From Flavobacteriales bacterium (GTDB taxonomy: Bacteria > Bacteroidota > Bacteroidia > Flavobacteriales_D > Crocinitomicaceae): DNA of 50,764 nt. Below, piece by piece: positions 35,443-44,971 of this stretch. Position numbers and translations under genes: made by a program. Under the pieces are notes generated by a model. That model was not told the origin of the DNA and ran no database searches. It saw only the letters and a program-made list of their open reading frames with translations. Within the stretch, counting starts at the first letter, position 1. Each line of letters opens with the position of its first letter. The DNA lies in assembly GCA_015665275.1 (NCBI GenBank), contig JADFAL010000042.1:1-50764 (forward strand), written 5' to 3'.

Positions 35443-36102
35443 ATGGACATTTCAGTTATCATTACTGCCGGAGGAACGGGCAAACGTATGGGGAGCGAAA
35501 TCCCGAAGCAGTTCATGGAAGTTGCTGGAAAACCGATTTTATTTCATACGATTTCACTATTTCACAAATTCAATAAATCAGCACAAATTCTGGTTACCTT
35601 ACCTGAAAGTTGGTTGAATTACTGGGAGGAACTCATCAATACGTATCAGTTTGACGTACCGCATCAGGTAATTTCTGGCGGACAGGAACGATTTCATTCT
35701 ATTAAGAACGCATTGCGATATTGTGACGAGCCAATTGTGATGGTTCATGACGGTGTGCGGCCACTCGTTTCGACGGAAACATTGAATCGGTGTATACAAG
35801 CATTGGAAGATAATAATGCCGTAATTCCAGTTGTGCCCGTTAAAGAATCGTTGCGAAAGGTATCAGGCAAGAAATCGGAAGCTGTAATCCGATCCGAATA
35901 TAGAAATGTGCAAACACCCCAATGTTTTGAGAAATCAGTCTTGGAACAAGCGTATGCTCAAGAATTTCATGCCGGAATTACAGATGACGCCAGTCTTGTA
36001 GAGCAAAACGGAGAGCATATTCATATTGTTGAAGGCAACGATGAGAACATCAAAATCACTACCCCGATGGACTTGCTACTCGCGGAAGTACTCCTGAAAT
36101 AA
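35443..36102 (+). CDS. ispD: 2-C-methyl-D-erythritol 4-phosphate cytidylyltransferase
   Basis: MEP-pathway isoprenoid enzyme joining CMP to methylerythritol phosphate, 219 residues. The N-terminal AGGTGKRMGSEIPKQFMEV (from about residue 8) is the CTP-binding loop; VHDGVRPLVS, TPQCF, and DDASLVE with GNDENIKITTPMDL are further family landmarks. The ATG at 35443 lies four bases after a perfect -7 element and 45 bp after a 24-base palindrome shared with ribE. It is followed by metF. Confidence 0.95.
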   Translation: MDISVIITAGGTGKRMGSEIPKQFMEVAGKPILFHTISLFHKFNKSAQILVTLPESWLNYWEELINTYQFDVPHQVISGGQERFHSIKNALRYCDEPIVMVHDGVRPLVSTETLNRCIQALEDNNAVIPVVPVKESLRKVSGKKSEAVIRSEYRNVQTPQCFEKSVLEQAYAQEFHAGITDDASLVEQNGEHIHIVEGNDENIKITTPMDLLLAEVLLK

Positions 36103-36159
36103 CATTCTCAGCGCCTGTTAAATGGTGCAAAATTATGGAGGTTGAAGACGCAATAACAT

Positions 36160-36167
36160 TATCTTTG
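36160..36167 (+). promoter_or_regulatory. Putative -7 element for metF
   Basis: TATCTTTG, perfect consensus, about 19 bases before the ATG at 36187. Confidence 0.5.
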
Positions 36168-36186
36168 CCCCCTATTCTTGGAATCC

Positions 36187-37137
36187 ATGAAAGTAACCGA
36201 TCATTTAAAAGCATCCAACGACACGTTGTTCTCATTCGAGATTTTGCCTCCTTTGAAAGGAAAGAGCATCCAATCTATTTATGATGGGATCGATCCCTTA
36301 ATGGAATTTAATCCGCGATTTGTAAATGTGACATATCATCGTGAAGAGTTCATCTATAAGGAGCGTGAGAATGGTTTGTTGGAGAAGATTGCCATTCGAA
36401 AACGACCAGGAACGGTTGGAATTTGTGCGGCCATTATGAACAAGTATCAGGTAGATGCAGTGCCGCATTTAATCTGTGGAGGTTTTAGTCGCGAAGAAAC
36501 CGAAAACGCCTTAATTGATCTTCAGTTCCTTGGAATTGATAACGTATTGGCGCTTCGTGGAGATTCCATTAAAACAGAAAGTTCGTTCCGTGCGCACAAT
36601 GACGGACATTCATATGCCGTGGAGTTGATTGAGCAGATTGGTGAAATGAATAGCGGGAATTACCTCATGGATGACGTAAACCTAGAGCCAACAAACTTCT
36701 GTATTGGAGCCGCCGGATATCCGGAGAAGCACTTTGAAGCCATGAATTTAACTACCGATTTGCACTACTTGAAAAAGAAGGTGGATGCCGGAGCTGAGTA
36801 CATCGTGACACAGATGTTCTTCGACAATGAAAAGTATTTTAAATTCGTTGACGCGTGCAGAAAAGAAGGGATTAACGTTCCGATTATTCCGGGATTGAAA
36901 CCGATTAAAACGATGAGACACATTTCGTTCCTGCCAAAATTTTTCCATATTGATTACCCGGAGGCGCTTTCGGCAGAATTATTGAAGTGTAAAACAAATA
37001 AAGACGCTGAGCAGGTGGGAATCGAATGGGGAATTCAACAATCGAAAGAATTGAAAGCGGCGAATGTTCCGTGTATTCACTATTATACCATGTCGAATTC
37101 TGATCAAGTAAAAGCCATCGCCAAAGAAATTTTCTAG
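36187..37137 (+). CDS. metF: Methylenetetrahydrofolate reductase
   Basis: FAD-dependent reductase producing 5-methyl-THF for methionine synthesis, 316 residues. Visible features are FSFEILPPLKGKSI near the start, NVTYHRE, GIDNVLALRGDSI, FCIGAAGYPEKH, VTQMFFDNEKYF and the later PGLKPIKTM. The open frame begins with TTG at 36178, but the ATG at 36187 (MKVTDHL) is preferred, giving a natural N-terminus 19 bases after a perfect -7 element. A secreted protein gene follows after three bases. Confidence 0.96.
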   Translation: MKVTDHLKASNDTLFSFEILPPLKGKSIQSIYDGIDPLMEFNPRFVNVTYHREEFIYKERENGLLEKIAIRKRPGTVGICAAIMNKYQVDAVPHLICGGFSREETENALIDLQFLGIDNVLALRGDSIKTESSFRAHNDGHSYAVELIEQIGEMNSGNYLMDDVNLEPTNFCIGAAGYPEKHFEAMNLTTDLHYLKKKVDAGAEYIVTQMFFDNEKYFKFVDACRKEGINVPIIPGLKPIKTMRHISFLPKFFHIDYPEALSAELLKCKTNKDAEQVGIEWGIQQSKELKAANVPCIHYYTMSNSDQVKAIAKEIF

Positions 37138-37140
37138 CCT

Positions 37141-37692
37141 ATGAAACTTGTTATTGCATTAAGCGCCGTATTGCTCGTATTTGGAGCACAGGCGCAGAAG
37201 AAAAAGAAAAATCAGGAACCATTACACCTGAGGAATGTGATTATTGTTGGTCAAATGGACGATCCTGCAGACCGTTACTCCGTTGAAATTTCTATGACAG
37301 AATTGTTTGGAAACGCCGGAATTAAATCGAAGGCTTCCCTGAACTTGATCAAGCAAGGTGCAGATGCTCAATCATTGGCGTCAGACTCTATTAGTAATAA
37401 GCTAAGTGGTGATGGGTTCGATACATACATGGTTATTTCTGTTCGCGGATATGACAAACGATTCAAAACGTCAAATACCGAGGAAACCTTGTCAGATGCA
37501 CTTTCTCGAGGAAACCTTTTTTCCATATATCAGGATGGCGTTGTATCGGTTTCATTCGAGTACAAATTCTTCAGAAAAGGCCAGTTGGTTCAAAGCGAGA
37601 TTATCAAATGTGGAAATGCATCTAGTCGTCAGAAGGTAATGAATAAGTTGCGAAAGAAAGTAACCAAGCGCATTGATAAAAACTGGAAGTAA
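37141..37692 (+). CDS. Secreted protein of unknown function
   Basis: A 183-residue exported protein with signal peptide ending in FGAQAQ (cleavage near residue 19) followed by a basic KKKKN. The mature part is alpha+beta, e.g. AQSLASDSISNKLSGDGFDTYMVISV and a strand pair VVSVSFEYKFF. No sorting domain. It begins three bases after metF, so it may be transcribed with it, though no functional link is apparent. Confidence 0.68.
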   Translation: MKLVIALSAVLLVFGAQAQKKKKNQEPLHLRNVIIVGQMDDPADRYSVEISMTELFGNAGIKSKASLNLIKQGADAQSLASDSISNKLSGDGFDTYMVISVRGYDKRFKTSNTEETLSDALSRGNLFSIYQDGVVSVSFEYKFFRKGQLVQSEIIKCGNASSRQKVMNKLRKKVTKRIDKNWK

Positions 37693-37694
37693 CA

Positions 37695-38690
37695 TTATCC
37701 TTCTTTCGAAAACAGCCCCTTGATACTGATAAGGTTCAGCGGGAACTCCAATATCACATGCACCACGCTAAAGAAGATTGCGATGACCAATCCTAGCTTG
37801 AAGTGGAAGTAAAGCGTAGTTAGCAAAAAAATCCAAGTTCCAGCAATAACCAAGCTTCGTTGCCATGTCAATGACTTGTGCCACTGAATCAACGAAGTTT
37901 TCGAGAACCAGTTTAGGTAATGATAGAGGTAGATGAACGAAATGAAAGTCATAAGCTTCAATTCAAGGCCGCCATTTACATTAAAAACAAGCGAATCGTT
38001 CCATCCAAAAAACTGAGCCGTTTGTGCTGGCAATTGGTGCAATCCCGTTTCTTCAAACTTTTGTAATACCGATGGACTGAATTGAAAAGCATCTCCGGGA
38101 ATATCTATTCCTGCAATAATGGCCGGGATGAATAGTGCTAATCCTACTGCGATAAATCCCGGTTTACTCTTCGATTTTTTGGCGCCGTACGTCATGAAGA
38201 GCAAGGTAAATACATAAACATGAATGATGGTAGGCAAGAACAGGCCGATCATACTTTTATACGTGTAGTCTGAGTTGAGGAGCAGGGCTACGGCGAGTGC
38301 AGGTACAAGTAAGGCAATCCAGTACGCTCGTTTTTTAATCAATACGAATCCTGCAGCGGCCACCAAACTCAGAAAATAAACGGCATTTGTCCAACTATCA
38401 AACGTTGCCATTCCATCATAGAAAGTTCCACTTTTAGTAGTTGTCAAAAAGAAGTAGAACTTGGGAATCATGACCAAGATAGTAGCTCCAAGTCCAATCC
38501 AGAGCCAGACCCGTTTGGGGCCATTCACAAAGTAGTTCTTCTTATCCAGCCAGTTGATTTCGGTAAAATAGTGCAACGGACCAATGAAAATGAAGGACAC
38601 CAGAAAGAGCTCTATAGGATATTGAAATGCGAGTATAGCAGACAATAAGATCAATCCGATATTCAGTAAATCAACTCGTTTCGCGTTCAT
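37695..38690 (-). CDS. Polytopic membrane protein, unknown function
   Basis: A 331-residue protein with about nine or ten hydrophobic segments, starting NIGLILLSAILAFQYPIELFL and including a HYFTEINW motif and, near the C-terminus, LNWFSKTSLIQWHKS. The conserved histidines next to membrane faces may matter, but no family is recognised. It stands alone on the minus strand, convergent with the secreted protein gene. Confidence 0.65.
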   Translation of the reverse strand: MNAKRVDLLNIGLILLSAILAFQYPIELFLVSFIFIGPLHYFTEINWLDKKNYFVNGPKRVWLWIGLGATILVMIPKFYFFLTTTKSGTFYDGMATFDSWTNAVYFLSLVAAAGFVLIKKRAYWIALLVPALAVALLLNSDYTYKSMIGLFLPTIIHVYVFTLLFMTYGAKKSKSKPGFIAVGLALFIPAIIAGIDIPGDAFQFSPSVLQKFEETGLHQLPAQTAQFFGWNDSLVFNVNGGLELKLMTFISFIYLYHYLNWFSKTSLIQWHKSLTWQRSLVIAGTWIFLLTTLYFHFKLGLVIAIFFSVVHVILEFPLNLISIKGLFSKEG

Positions 38691-38797
38691 GGGTCAAACT
38701 CTGAGGACAGGCTAAATATAACGAGAAATCCGAGTATAAAAAGAGCGCGTCGAAACCGAAGTTTGCAACGCGCACCCTATGATTCTTTGTCAATTTA

Positions 38798-40650
38798 TTA
38801 ATCGTTGCGAACCACCATTCGCTTCACAATTGTTTCATTTTCAGTGTAAATATTCGCGAGGTATACACCGTTTGTAATGTCCGATACATTGATCGTTGCT
38901 TCGGAAGTATTGAACAGTTCAATGCTTCTTACCATAACTCCAGATACCGATACGATATCCACACGAACAATATTTTCGCTTGCTGCTACTTCTACTTGAT
39001 CTTTCGCTGGATTTGGATACAACTGAACATCAGCAGAGGCACTTCTTGATACGCTTACTATTTCTGATGTTGTTAGGCTACCGTCAAAATCGAATTGTTT
39101 CAATCGATAGTATGAAATGGTCCCTTGAGGGTTTTGATCTACAACCGCATAGTTGCGAATTGTGTTCGAATTTCCAGCTCCGTCGATCATTGCAAAACTT
39201 GTCCAGTTTTTACCATCCGAAGATCGTTCCGCGATGAAAAAGTCATTGTCTCTTTCCGAAATAGTAGACCAAGCCAATTGCACTTGATTCCCTAGGTTGG
39301 TTCCCTTGAAATCGACCAATTCCACTGGTAAAGGAACGATAGAACAATCAGTAGCAGCTGTATTCGACGCGGCTTCATCCAACGTAATGGTTTGGACGGT
39401 ATTTGCAAAGTTGGTCACCAATAGAACGTACACTTCACCAGCAACTACGCCAGTCACGTTTGCCTGTTCTACTGCCGCCGTGGAATAACTACAATCCTGA
39501 GGAACTCCATGTGAATCACAGTTGGCGATTGCCGTTGCCAAATCAGCATAAGGCCCCCAAATGGCGTAATCAATATCTGACCCAGCTGTAATGTCAATCA
39601 CAAGATTCCCACCTGTTGCAATTTCCAAATAATACCAAGACGGGTTAGGAGATGTGAAAAGACAATCGTAATTGTTTCCTGGGTTTACAACGTCGGCCTC
39701 TGTTCCATTTGATTGTGCAGTGAAAACAATAGGGGAACCCGAACAAATTGGGTCTGGAACATCACACGTTATATTCGTTGGAACAATAGGATCGGTAGCA
39801 CAAATATCGAAAGTTCCACCGGCTCCGCCGCCAAATTCCCAAACTCGAACCAATAGTGTAGCGCCTGACGTTTGTCCCACTAGAGAGATAGAGGAGAACA
39901 ACCCTGCTCCACCGTCATCATCACAATCAATGAAAGTAGGCGTTGCACATGGACCTGAGTAAATGGCCAATCCACCATCACCGAATCCACCGTTGTCGGC
40001 AGTTGTAACCGTAATATTTCCACTGGCTGGAACAACAACACTGAACCAGACGTCGCCTCCAGAATATGCGGCACACCCTGGGTCAGCAATTCCAGAATCT
40101 GTAGCGCCGGCATTTGTTGAAGAGGTATTCACACAATTTGTATTTACGATTAATGGAGTTGCGCTACAAGGATCGTAATTGAGTCCTCCGCCACCTGCTG
40201 CTGAAACGGCACAAATGTTATCGCTCATGTTGTTATTGTTGTTGCCTGATCGACGTTGAATTTGAATAAAATAGGTTGTTCCATTTGTCGTGGCAAAACT
40301 GATCGAACCAGAAGTACCAGCATTAATTGTCGCACAGTCTAGTTCACCAGTCCCACACCCCGTAAATGCGGCCAAAACGCCATCGCGATTCGAACCGCTC
40401 ATGGTGATGGTCATTAGGTTTCCCGTTCCTGTTACCGAATACCAAACGTCTTCAAATGCCGAACCGTATCCTCCGGCACAAGAGGCATTCACCGTTTGAC
40501 CAGTTCCGTTTTGGTTATTAGCAAAAGCTTGCGTTGCACAAGCTGCGTTAACTGGAAGCTCGGGGTGCCTCCACATCCGTTGCTTTGCGCGAATGTAATT
40601 GTTGACAGCATTAGGGCAACTGTCGTAGAGAGAGTATTGAAGAATTTCAT
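38798..40650 (-). pseudogene. T9SS-exported protein gene with a frameshift after the signal peptide
   Basis: From 40650 an ATG frame gives signal peptide MKFFNTLSTTVALMLSTIT followed by FAQSNGCGGTP. The long frame (ORF from 40576) encodes the rest, beginning ELPVNAACATQAFANNQ. The two join if one base is added in the GGGG run at 40562-40565, giving GGTPELPVNA. In the mature part two repeated beta-rich domains are seen (with DVWYSVTGTG and DVWFSVVVP cores), and the end (LYPNPAKDQ to MVVRND) is a T9SS type A sorting domain. The protein would be about 617 residues. Either a real one-base loss or a homopolymer sequencing error. The upstream gene (40693-41124) is also interrupted. Confidence 0.8.
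40562..40565. other. Likely one-base deletion site (GGGG homopolymer)
   Basis: The frame switch from the signal peptide to the main T9SS frame falls here. Adding one G (a C in the coding strand) restores a continuous reading frame, GGC ACC CCC GAG. Confidence 0.65.
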
Positions 40651-40692
40651 AGGAGTGGGTTTCGTTAATTGAAAGGTAGGGTAGCTCAGTAA

Positions 40693-41124
40693 TTAGTAGT
40701 TACGAATATCCTCAAGAGTGATTTCATCACCAATTAGAATCAAAGCTCCAGAATCTTGGTAAAGCGATTGCTTTTCCGCATCCATTTGGTTGTACAAACT
40801 TTGGGGGATGATTTTAATGCCGCGATGCTCTGCTAACCAAGTTTTTATTTCCATTGCATCCGATTCATCCAAATCGGCAATTGGAGTTGGTTTGTTTTTC
40901 GCTTCGAATTCGGCAATATCTGCCATGGATACTTCCTGATCAAAAACAATGTATTGAACGTTATTTGCGTCTAAATTTTCAAGATAGTCAGTGGTGGCAT
41001 CGTTGCTCTCAACCAGTAATACGTACGGATTCGCTTGAGCTCATTGTTGAACGTCGTTGGTTTGAGCAAACGTCGCGAAAAGGCATAGGAAGGCAGCCCC
41101 AGATAGGTAGTGTTTTAAAAACAT
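40693..41124 (-). pseudogene. Secreted-protein gene with an in-frame TGA after the signal peptide
   Basis: From ATG at 41124 the frame gives a signal peptide (LSGAAFLCLFATFAQ) and TNDVQQ, then a TGA at 41041-41043 (codon 28), then continues in the same frame AQANPYVLLVESNDATT and so on to a stop after IRNY. Without the TGA it would be a 143-residue exported protein of unknown fold. The downstream part alone (from 40926, MADIAEF) could be read as a 77-residue fragment, but it lacks a signal peptide. A nonsense mutation or a sequencing error explains the TGA. It is 42 bp upstream of the equally interrupted T9SS gene. Confidence 0.7.
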
Positions 41125-41479
41125 ATCGGTAGAGTTAGTTAGTAATTATATTGGTGGGAGTGCAATAACTACGATGGTAACAAATGAGTAGTAAGCAATA
41201 ATCATCTCCTCTATTTATTAGACGGCCGATTTAAGGGTTCCGATAGTGCCAATGAACAAAATGGAATTACGATTTATCGAAATGCGCTATCGAGCGAATA
41301 ACATGGGATATTCATCGATTAATGGGGATTTTAACAAAAAAGAGGTTAAAATGGCCAATAAATTGACGATTTTCTGCAATAATCAAAGAAAAGTGGGACT
41401 AATAAAAGAAGTGCAAAATGTGTTACTTCTGTGATAAATGAGGTGTAAGACTCGCCTAATTGTGGAACTTAGTTATCGA
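41125..41479. other. Long intergenic region
   Basis: About 355 bp between the broken secreted gene start and the ribE stop. The open frame 41246-41434 (62 codons) is not convincing: no recognisable domain, AT-rich and with no good start context. It includes an A-rich part (AACAAAAAAGAGGTTAAAATGG). I see no RNA gene or repeat in it. Confidence 0.5.
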
Positions 41480-42064
41480 TTAAGCTTCGCGCTGGAAAAG
41501 TTTCGCTACGTACTTCCCAATAATATCAAACTCGAGATTGACATGATCTCCCACTTTCAGTTGGTGGAAATTCGTGTATTCATAGGTGTACGGGATGATA
41601 CAAACGGAGAATTCCTGATCTTTTGAATCGACAACTGTTAGACTGGTTCCGTTTATTGTCACGGATCCTTTTTCTACGGTGACGTCTGAAGAGTTGTATT
41701 GGAATGTAAATTTCCAACTTCCATCTTGATCCTCAATGGCGACGCATTTGGCCGTTGTGTCCACATGTCCTTGAACGATGTGTCCATCCAACCTACCGTT
41801 CATTTCCATACAGCGCTCGAGGTTGACTTTTGTACCAACGTTCCAGCTTCCGAGGTTTGTTTTGGCCATTGTTTCATGGATGGCGGTCACTACGTATTCA
41901 GTTCCTTCCGTTTTGACAACGGTCAGGCAGCATCCGTTATGCGCCAAACTCTGATCGATTTTTAATTCGTTCGTAAAATCACAAGAGAGTGTGAAATGCA
42001 CGTTTTCTCCTTCTTTTTCAATCGCCTTAACGACGCCCAAACCTTCGACTATTCCTGTAAACAT
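41480..42064 (-). CDS. ribE: Riboflavin synthase, alpha chain
   Basis: Catalyses dismutation of two 6,7-dimethyl-8-ribityllumazines to riboflavin, 194 residues with two lumazine-binding repeats. The start MFTGIVEGLGVV and CMEMNGRLDGHIVQGHVDT are the family marks (the second repeat start is GTSLTVVD-like). Four bases before its ATG lies a perfect -7 element, and about 53 bases further is a 24-base near-palindrome shared with ispD. This suggests a common regulator for flavin and isoprenoid supply (inference). Confidence 0.95.
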   Translation of the reverse strand: MFTGIVEGLGVVKAIEKEGENVHFTLSCDFTNELKIDQSLAHNGCCLTVVKTEGTEYVVTAIHETMAKTNLGSWNVGTKVNLERCMEMNGRLDGHIVQGHVDTTAKCVAIEDQDGSWKFTFQYNSSDVTVEKGSVTINGTSLTVVDSKDQEFSVCIIPYTYEYTNFHQLKVGDHVNLEFDIIGKYVAKLFQREA

Positions 42065-42068
42065 GGTA

Positions 42069-42076
42069 CAAAATTA
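42069..42076 (-). promoter_or_regulatory. Putative -7 element, near-leaderless, for ribE
   Basis: TAATTTTG on the minus strand, perfect consensus, with TACC between it and the ATG at 42064. Same four-base spacing as for ispD. Confidence 0.6.
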
Positions 42077-42129
42077 CGGTTTTATTCCGTTGGAGTTATT
42101 TTTCGCTAATTAGGAAATAGGGCATATTC

Positions 42130-42153
42130 CTTTATAACTAAATGGTTAGAAAG
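42130..42153 (-). promoter_or_regulatory. Near-palindrome upstream of ribE shared with ispD
   Basis: On the plus strand CTTTATAACT AAAT GGTTAGAAAG. Its reverse complement matches the ispD palindrome except for two bases, and the following GAATAT is also kept, so both copies have the same orientation relative to their genes. It lies 53 bases from the ribE -7 element against 32 for ispD; the difference of 21 is two helical turns. Confidence 0.6.
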
Positions 42154-42208
42154 GAATAGAGTTTGTACTAGGAACTTAAACCGTAAATGTTTATCTTCTA
42201 AAGTCAAA

Positions 42209-42616
42209 CTAAGCCTTTCTCCTCAAATAAATATATCCAATAGAGGCAACGATTATCACTGGGATATACACCAATCCATACCACATTGGATGCGGGAAGG
42301 CAAAAGAATCGAGTACCGCCAAAAGAATGAAAAAGGCGCTGATCACAATAGGCGTCATTAAATTCTGTTTGTCGATCAAAGACCCAACAAATAGGCCTAC
42401 AATCAACCGTAAGAAGCCACCAATAACACCCATCAAATGGAAACCTGAGGGTAAATTTCGGAGATACTCCTTGATTTTCGCAGGATTACCGTTCAACTTT
42501 TTGAATGCTTCAATATCCGGTGGATATAACTTGTCGATGACGAATCCGAATAAGAACGTTACAAATAACCCGACAACAATGCCGCCAATTACTGCACCTA
42601 TGGAACGACCGTTCAT
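42209..42616 (-). CDS. Four-helix membrane protein next to fdhF-like gene
   Basis: A 135-residue membrane protein with four hydrophobic segments (from GAVIGGIVVGLFVTFLFGFV, then FLRLIVGLFVGSLI, TPIVISAFFILLAVL, and VYIPVIIVASIGYIYL). No family recognised. It begins at once after the stop of the molybdoenzyme gene (42617), so co-expression is likely. A membrane role for the oxidoreductase is a possible, unproved link. Confidence 0.65.
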   Translation of the reverse strand: MNGRSIGAVIGGIVVGLFVTFLFGFVIDKLYPPDIEAFKKLNGNPAKIKEYLRNLPSGFHLMGVIGGFLRLIVGLFVGSLIDKQNLMTPIVISAFFILLAVLDSFAFPHPMWYGLVYIPVIIVASIGYIYLRRKA

Positions 42617-44881
42617 TTATGCTTCTTTTTTGATGTTTACTTTGACTGATTTTGATGCCGGGGTATGACTCAATCTCGCTTGTAACGTATTTGGAACAAG
42701 TGGATTTGCTTCAGGGAAATAGGTGCCCAGACATCCTTTTGGAATATTGTATGGCACAGCAGCAAAACCGGCAACGCTGCGTTCTATGTCATCATAATTG
42801 TTGTGCAAGGTGAGCAAATCACCTTTCTGGATGTTTAGTCGCTCCATGTCTTTTGGATTCATGAATACAACCATTCGACCATTGTATACGCCTCGATACC
42901 TGTCATCCATGCCATAAATGGTGGTATTGAACTGATCGTGACTTCTGGTGGTCATCATTAAGAATTCCTCGGCTCCTACATTGTTTTCAGACAATTTGTT
43001 TACCGTGAAATTCGCTTTCTTGTTCGGTGTATTGAATACGCCTACACGGGCACCATTCGGTAATTCAAATCCCGTTGGTTTGGCCACACGCTCGTTGTAA
43101 TTTTCAAATCCTGCGATCGTTTTTTCAATCAAATCGCGAATGTTTGCATAATCATCCACTAGAAAATCCCAATCAACTTTGTCTTGATCTAATGTTGCTT
43201 TGGCAATATTGGCTACAATGATCGGCTCGCTTTCTACGAATTCCGATGGTGGCTGCAATACCCCCTGAGATGTATGAATAACCCCCATGGAATTTTCCAC
43301 GGTTACAAACTGCGATTTCCCATTTTTCATGTACTTATCCGTTCTTCCCATGGATGGAAGAATCAAAGCTGTTTTTCCGTGTGTTAAATGCGAACGATTC
43401 AGCTTGGTTGAAATGTGTACTGTGAGATCACACTTATGAAATGCCTCGGATGTGAAATAGGTATCTGGAGCTGCAGAAAGGAAATTGCCCCCCATTCCAA
43501 TAAATACTTTTACCTTCTCTTCATGCATCGCTCGAATAGTTGCAACCACATCCAGACCTGGTTCTTTTGGTGGCTCAAAGCCAAAGTTTTCACTGATTAT
43601 ATCCAATAAAGCTTTCGGGGGTCTTTCCGCAATTCCAACGGTTCTGTCACCTTGAACATTACTGTGACCACGTACCGGACATGTTCCCGCTCCAGGTTTT
43701 CCGATACTACCTTTCATCAAAAGCAGGTTAACGATTTCCTGTATATTATCAACGCCATTTACGTGTTGTGTCAACCCCATTCCCCAACAAGTAATGATCT
43801 TCGAGTTGTCAGCGAGCAAAGTTACCACTGCATCAATTTCATGTTCATCGATTGCCGTCCGAGCGACCAATTCTGCCAGATCGTTCTTAAGCAGATCAGC
43901 TTTAAAATCATCGAATCCAGCCGTTTTATCGGCTATGAAACCGGTATCCAAAATCTCAGGTCGCGTTTCTGCGAGATGAAATAGCTTGATCATTATGGCT
44001 TTTAACAGTGCCACATCTTCGTTGATCCGAACCTGCAAGAAATGATCAGAAATAATGGTTCCACCTCCAATAACCCCTTTGATTGTTTGAGGGTTTTTGA
44101 AACGGACCAATCCAGATTCTTTCAATGGGTTGACGGAAATTATTTTCGCACCGTTTGCTTTCGCTTTTTCCAGTGCCGATAACATTCTTGGATGGTTTGT
44201 AGCAGGGTTTTGACCGAAAATCATGATCACTTCCGCTTTGTTTAAATCCTCCAAGGTTGTTGATCCCTTTCCAATTCCCACAGTTCCAGAAAGTGCAACA
44301 CCACTCGACTCATGGCACATGTTGGAACAATCCGGTAGATTATTGGTCCCATACATTCGCACGAACAGTTGATATAAAAAGGCGGCTTCGTTACTCGTTC
44401 TTCCTGATGTATAAAATGCTGATTTATTCGGGTCATCCAAGGCCTTCAAATGATCACCGATAAGTGTATTTGCCTCGTCCCAAGAAATAGTTTCGTAATG
44501 GGTTCCTCCCGGACGAATTACCATGGGATGCGTCAATCTCCCTTGTTGTCCTAACCAATAATCACTTTGAGCTAAAAGTTCGGCTACCGAATATTTCGAG
44601 AAAAACTCTGGGTTTGCCCGCGCTGTCATTGCTTCCTCCGCGATTGCCTTTACGCCGTTTTCGCAGTATTCACCCAACCTTGAACGCTTGTTAGGATCTG
44701 GCCAGGCACACCCCGGACAATCGACTCCTTCTTTTTGATTCAATTTGTTGAGCACTTTGAAACTCTTTCCAACAGGCATTCTCTTGAAAATGTTTCGCAT
44801 GGAAATGACCACCGCGCTCATCCCGGCTGCATGATCGTATTGCTTGCCGATCCGTAATTTATCTTTGGTTGTATCTGCCAA
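42617..44881 (-). CDS. FdhF/YdeP-family molybdopterin oxidoreductase
   Basis: A 754-residue Mo/W-bis-MGD enzyme without a signal peptide, so cytosolic. The N-terminal CPGCAWPD...GEYCENG (three cysteines) is a FeS or related motif. The core has SGRTSNEAAFLYQLFVR, NMCHESSGVALS, FGQNPATNHPRM and the later RGHSNVQGDRT and NLPDCSNMCHE landmarks of the YdeP family. The C-terminal MopB-like domain has VVFMNPKDMERLNIQKGDLL. YdeP in E. coli is linked to acid resistance; the substrate is unknown. The following small membrane protein may be its partner. Confidence 0.9.
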   Translation of the reverse strand: MADTTKDKLRIGKQYDHAAGMSAVVISMRNIFKRMPVGKSFKVLNKLNQKEGVDCPGCAWPDPNKRSRLGEYCENGVKAIAEEAMTARANPEFFSKYSVAELLAQSDYWLGQQGRLTHPMVIRPGGTHYETISWDEANTLIGDHLKALDDPNKSAFYTSGRTSNEAAFLYQLFVRMYGTNNLPDCSNMCHESSGVALSGTVGIGKGSTTLEDLNKAEVIMIFGQNPATNHPRMLSALEKAKANGAKIISVNPLKESGLVRFKNPQTIKGVIGGGTIISDHFLQVRINEDVALLKAIMIKLFHLAETRPEILDTGFIADKTAGFDDFKADLLKNDLAELVARTAIDEHEIDAVVTLLADNSKIITCWGMGLTQHVNGVDNIQEIVNLLLMKGSIGKPGAGTCPVRGHSNVQGDRTVGIAERPPKALLDIISENFGFEPPKEPGLDVVATIRAMHEEKVKVFIGMGGNFLSAAPDTYFTSEAFHKCDLTVHISTKLNRSHLTHGKTALILPSMGRTDKYMKNGKSQFVTVENSMGVIHTSQGVLQPPSEFVESEPIIVANIAKATLDQDKVDWDFLVDDYANIRDLIEKTIAGFENYNERVAKPTGFELPNGARVGVFNTPNKKANFTVNKLSENNVGAEEFLMMTTRSHDQFNTTIYGMDDRYRGVYNGRMVVFMNPKDMERLNIQKGDLLTLHNNYDDIERSVAGFAAVPYNIPKGCLGTYFPEANPLVPNTLQARLSHTPASKSVKVNIKKEA

Positions 44882-44971
44882 AACTCTAAAATTTGGTTAC
44901 CTAAATGTAGCGCAAATGTTTGGATTATAAGCGAGAATACTGAGCTTGGGAAGTAAAGTATTCGTTGTTAG

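Noticed and set aside
41041-41043. TGA read as selenocysteine or another recoded residue
   Set aside because: No SECIS-like hairpin was seen after the TGA, and no selenocysteine protein family fits; a plain stop or error is simpler.
41246-41434. 62-codon open frame in the 355-bp gap before ribE
   Set aside because: No domain, poor start context and AT-rich composition; more likely chance than a gene.
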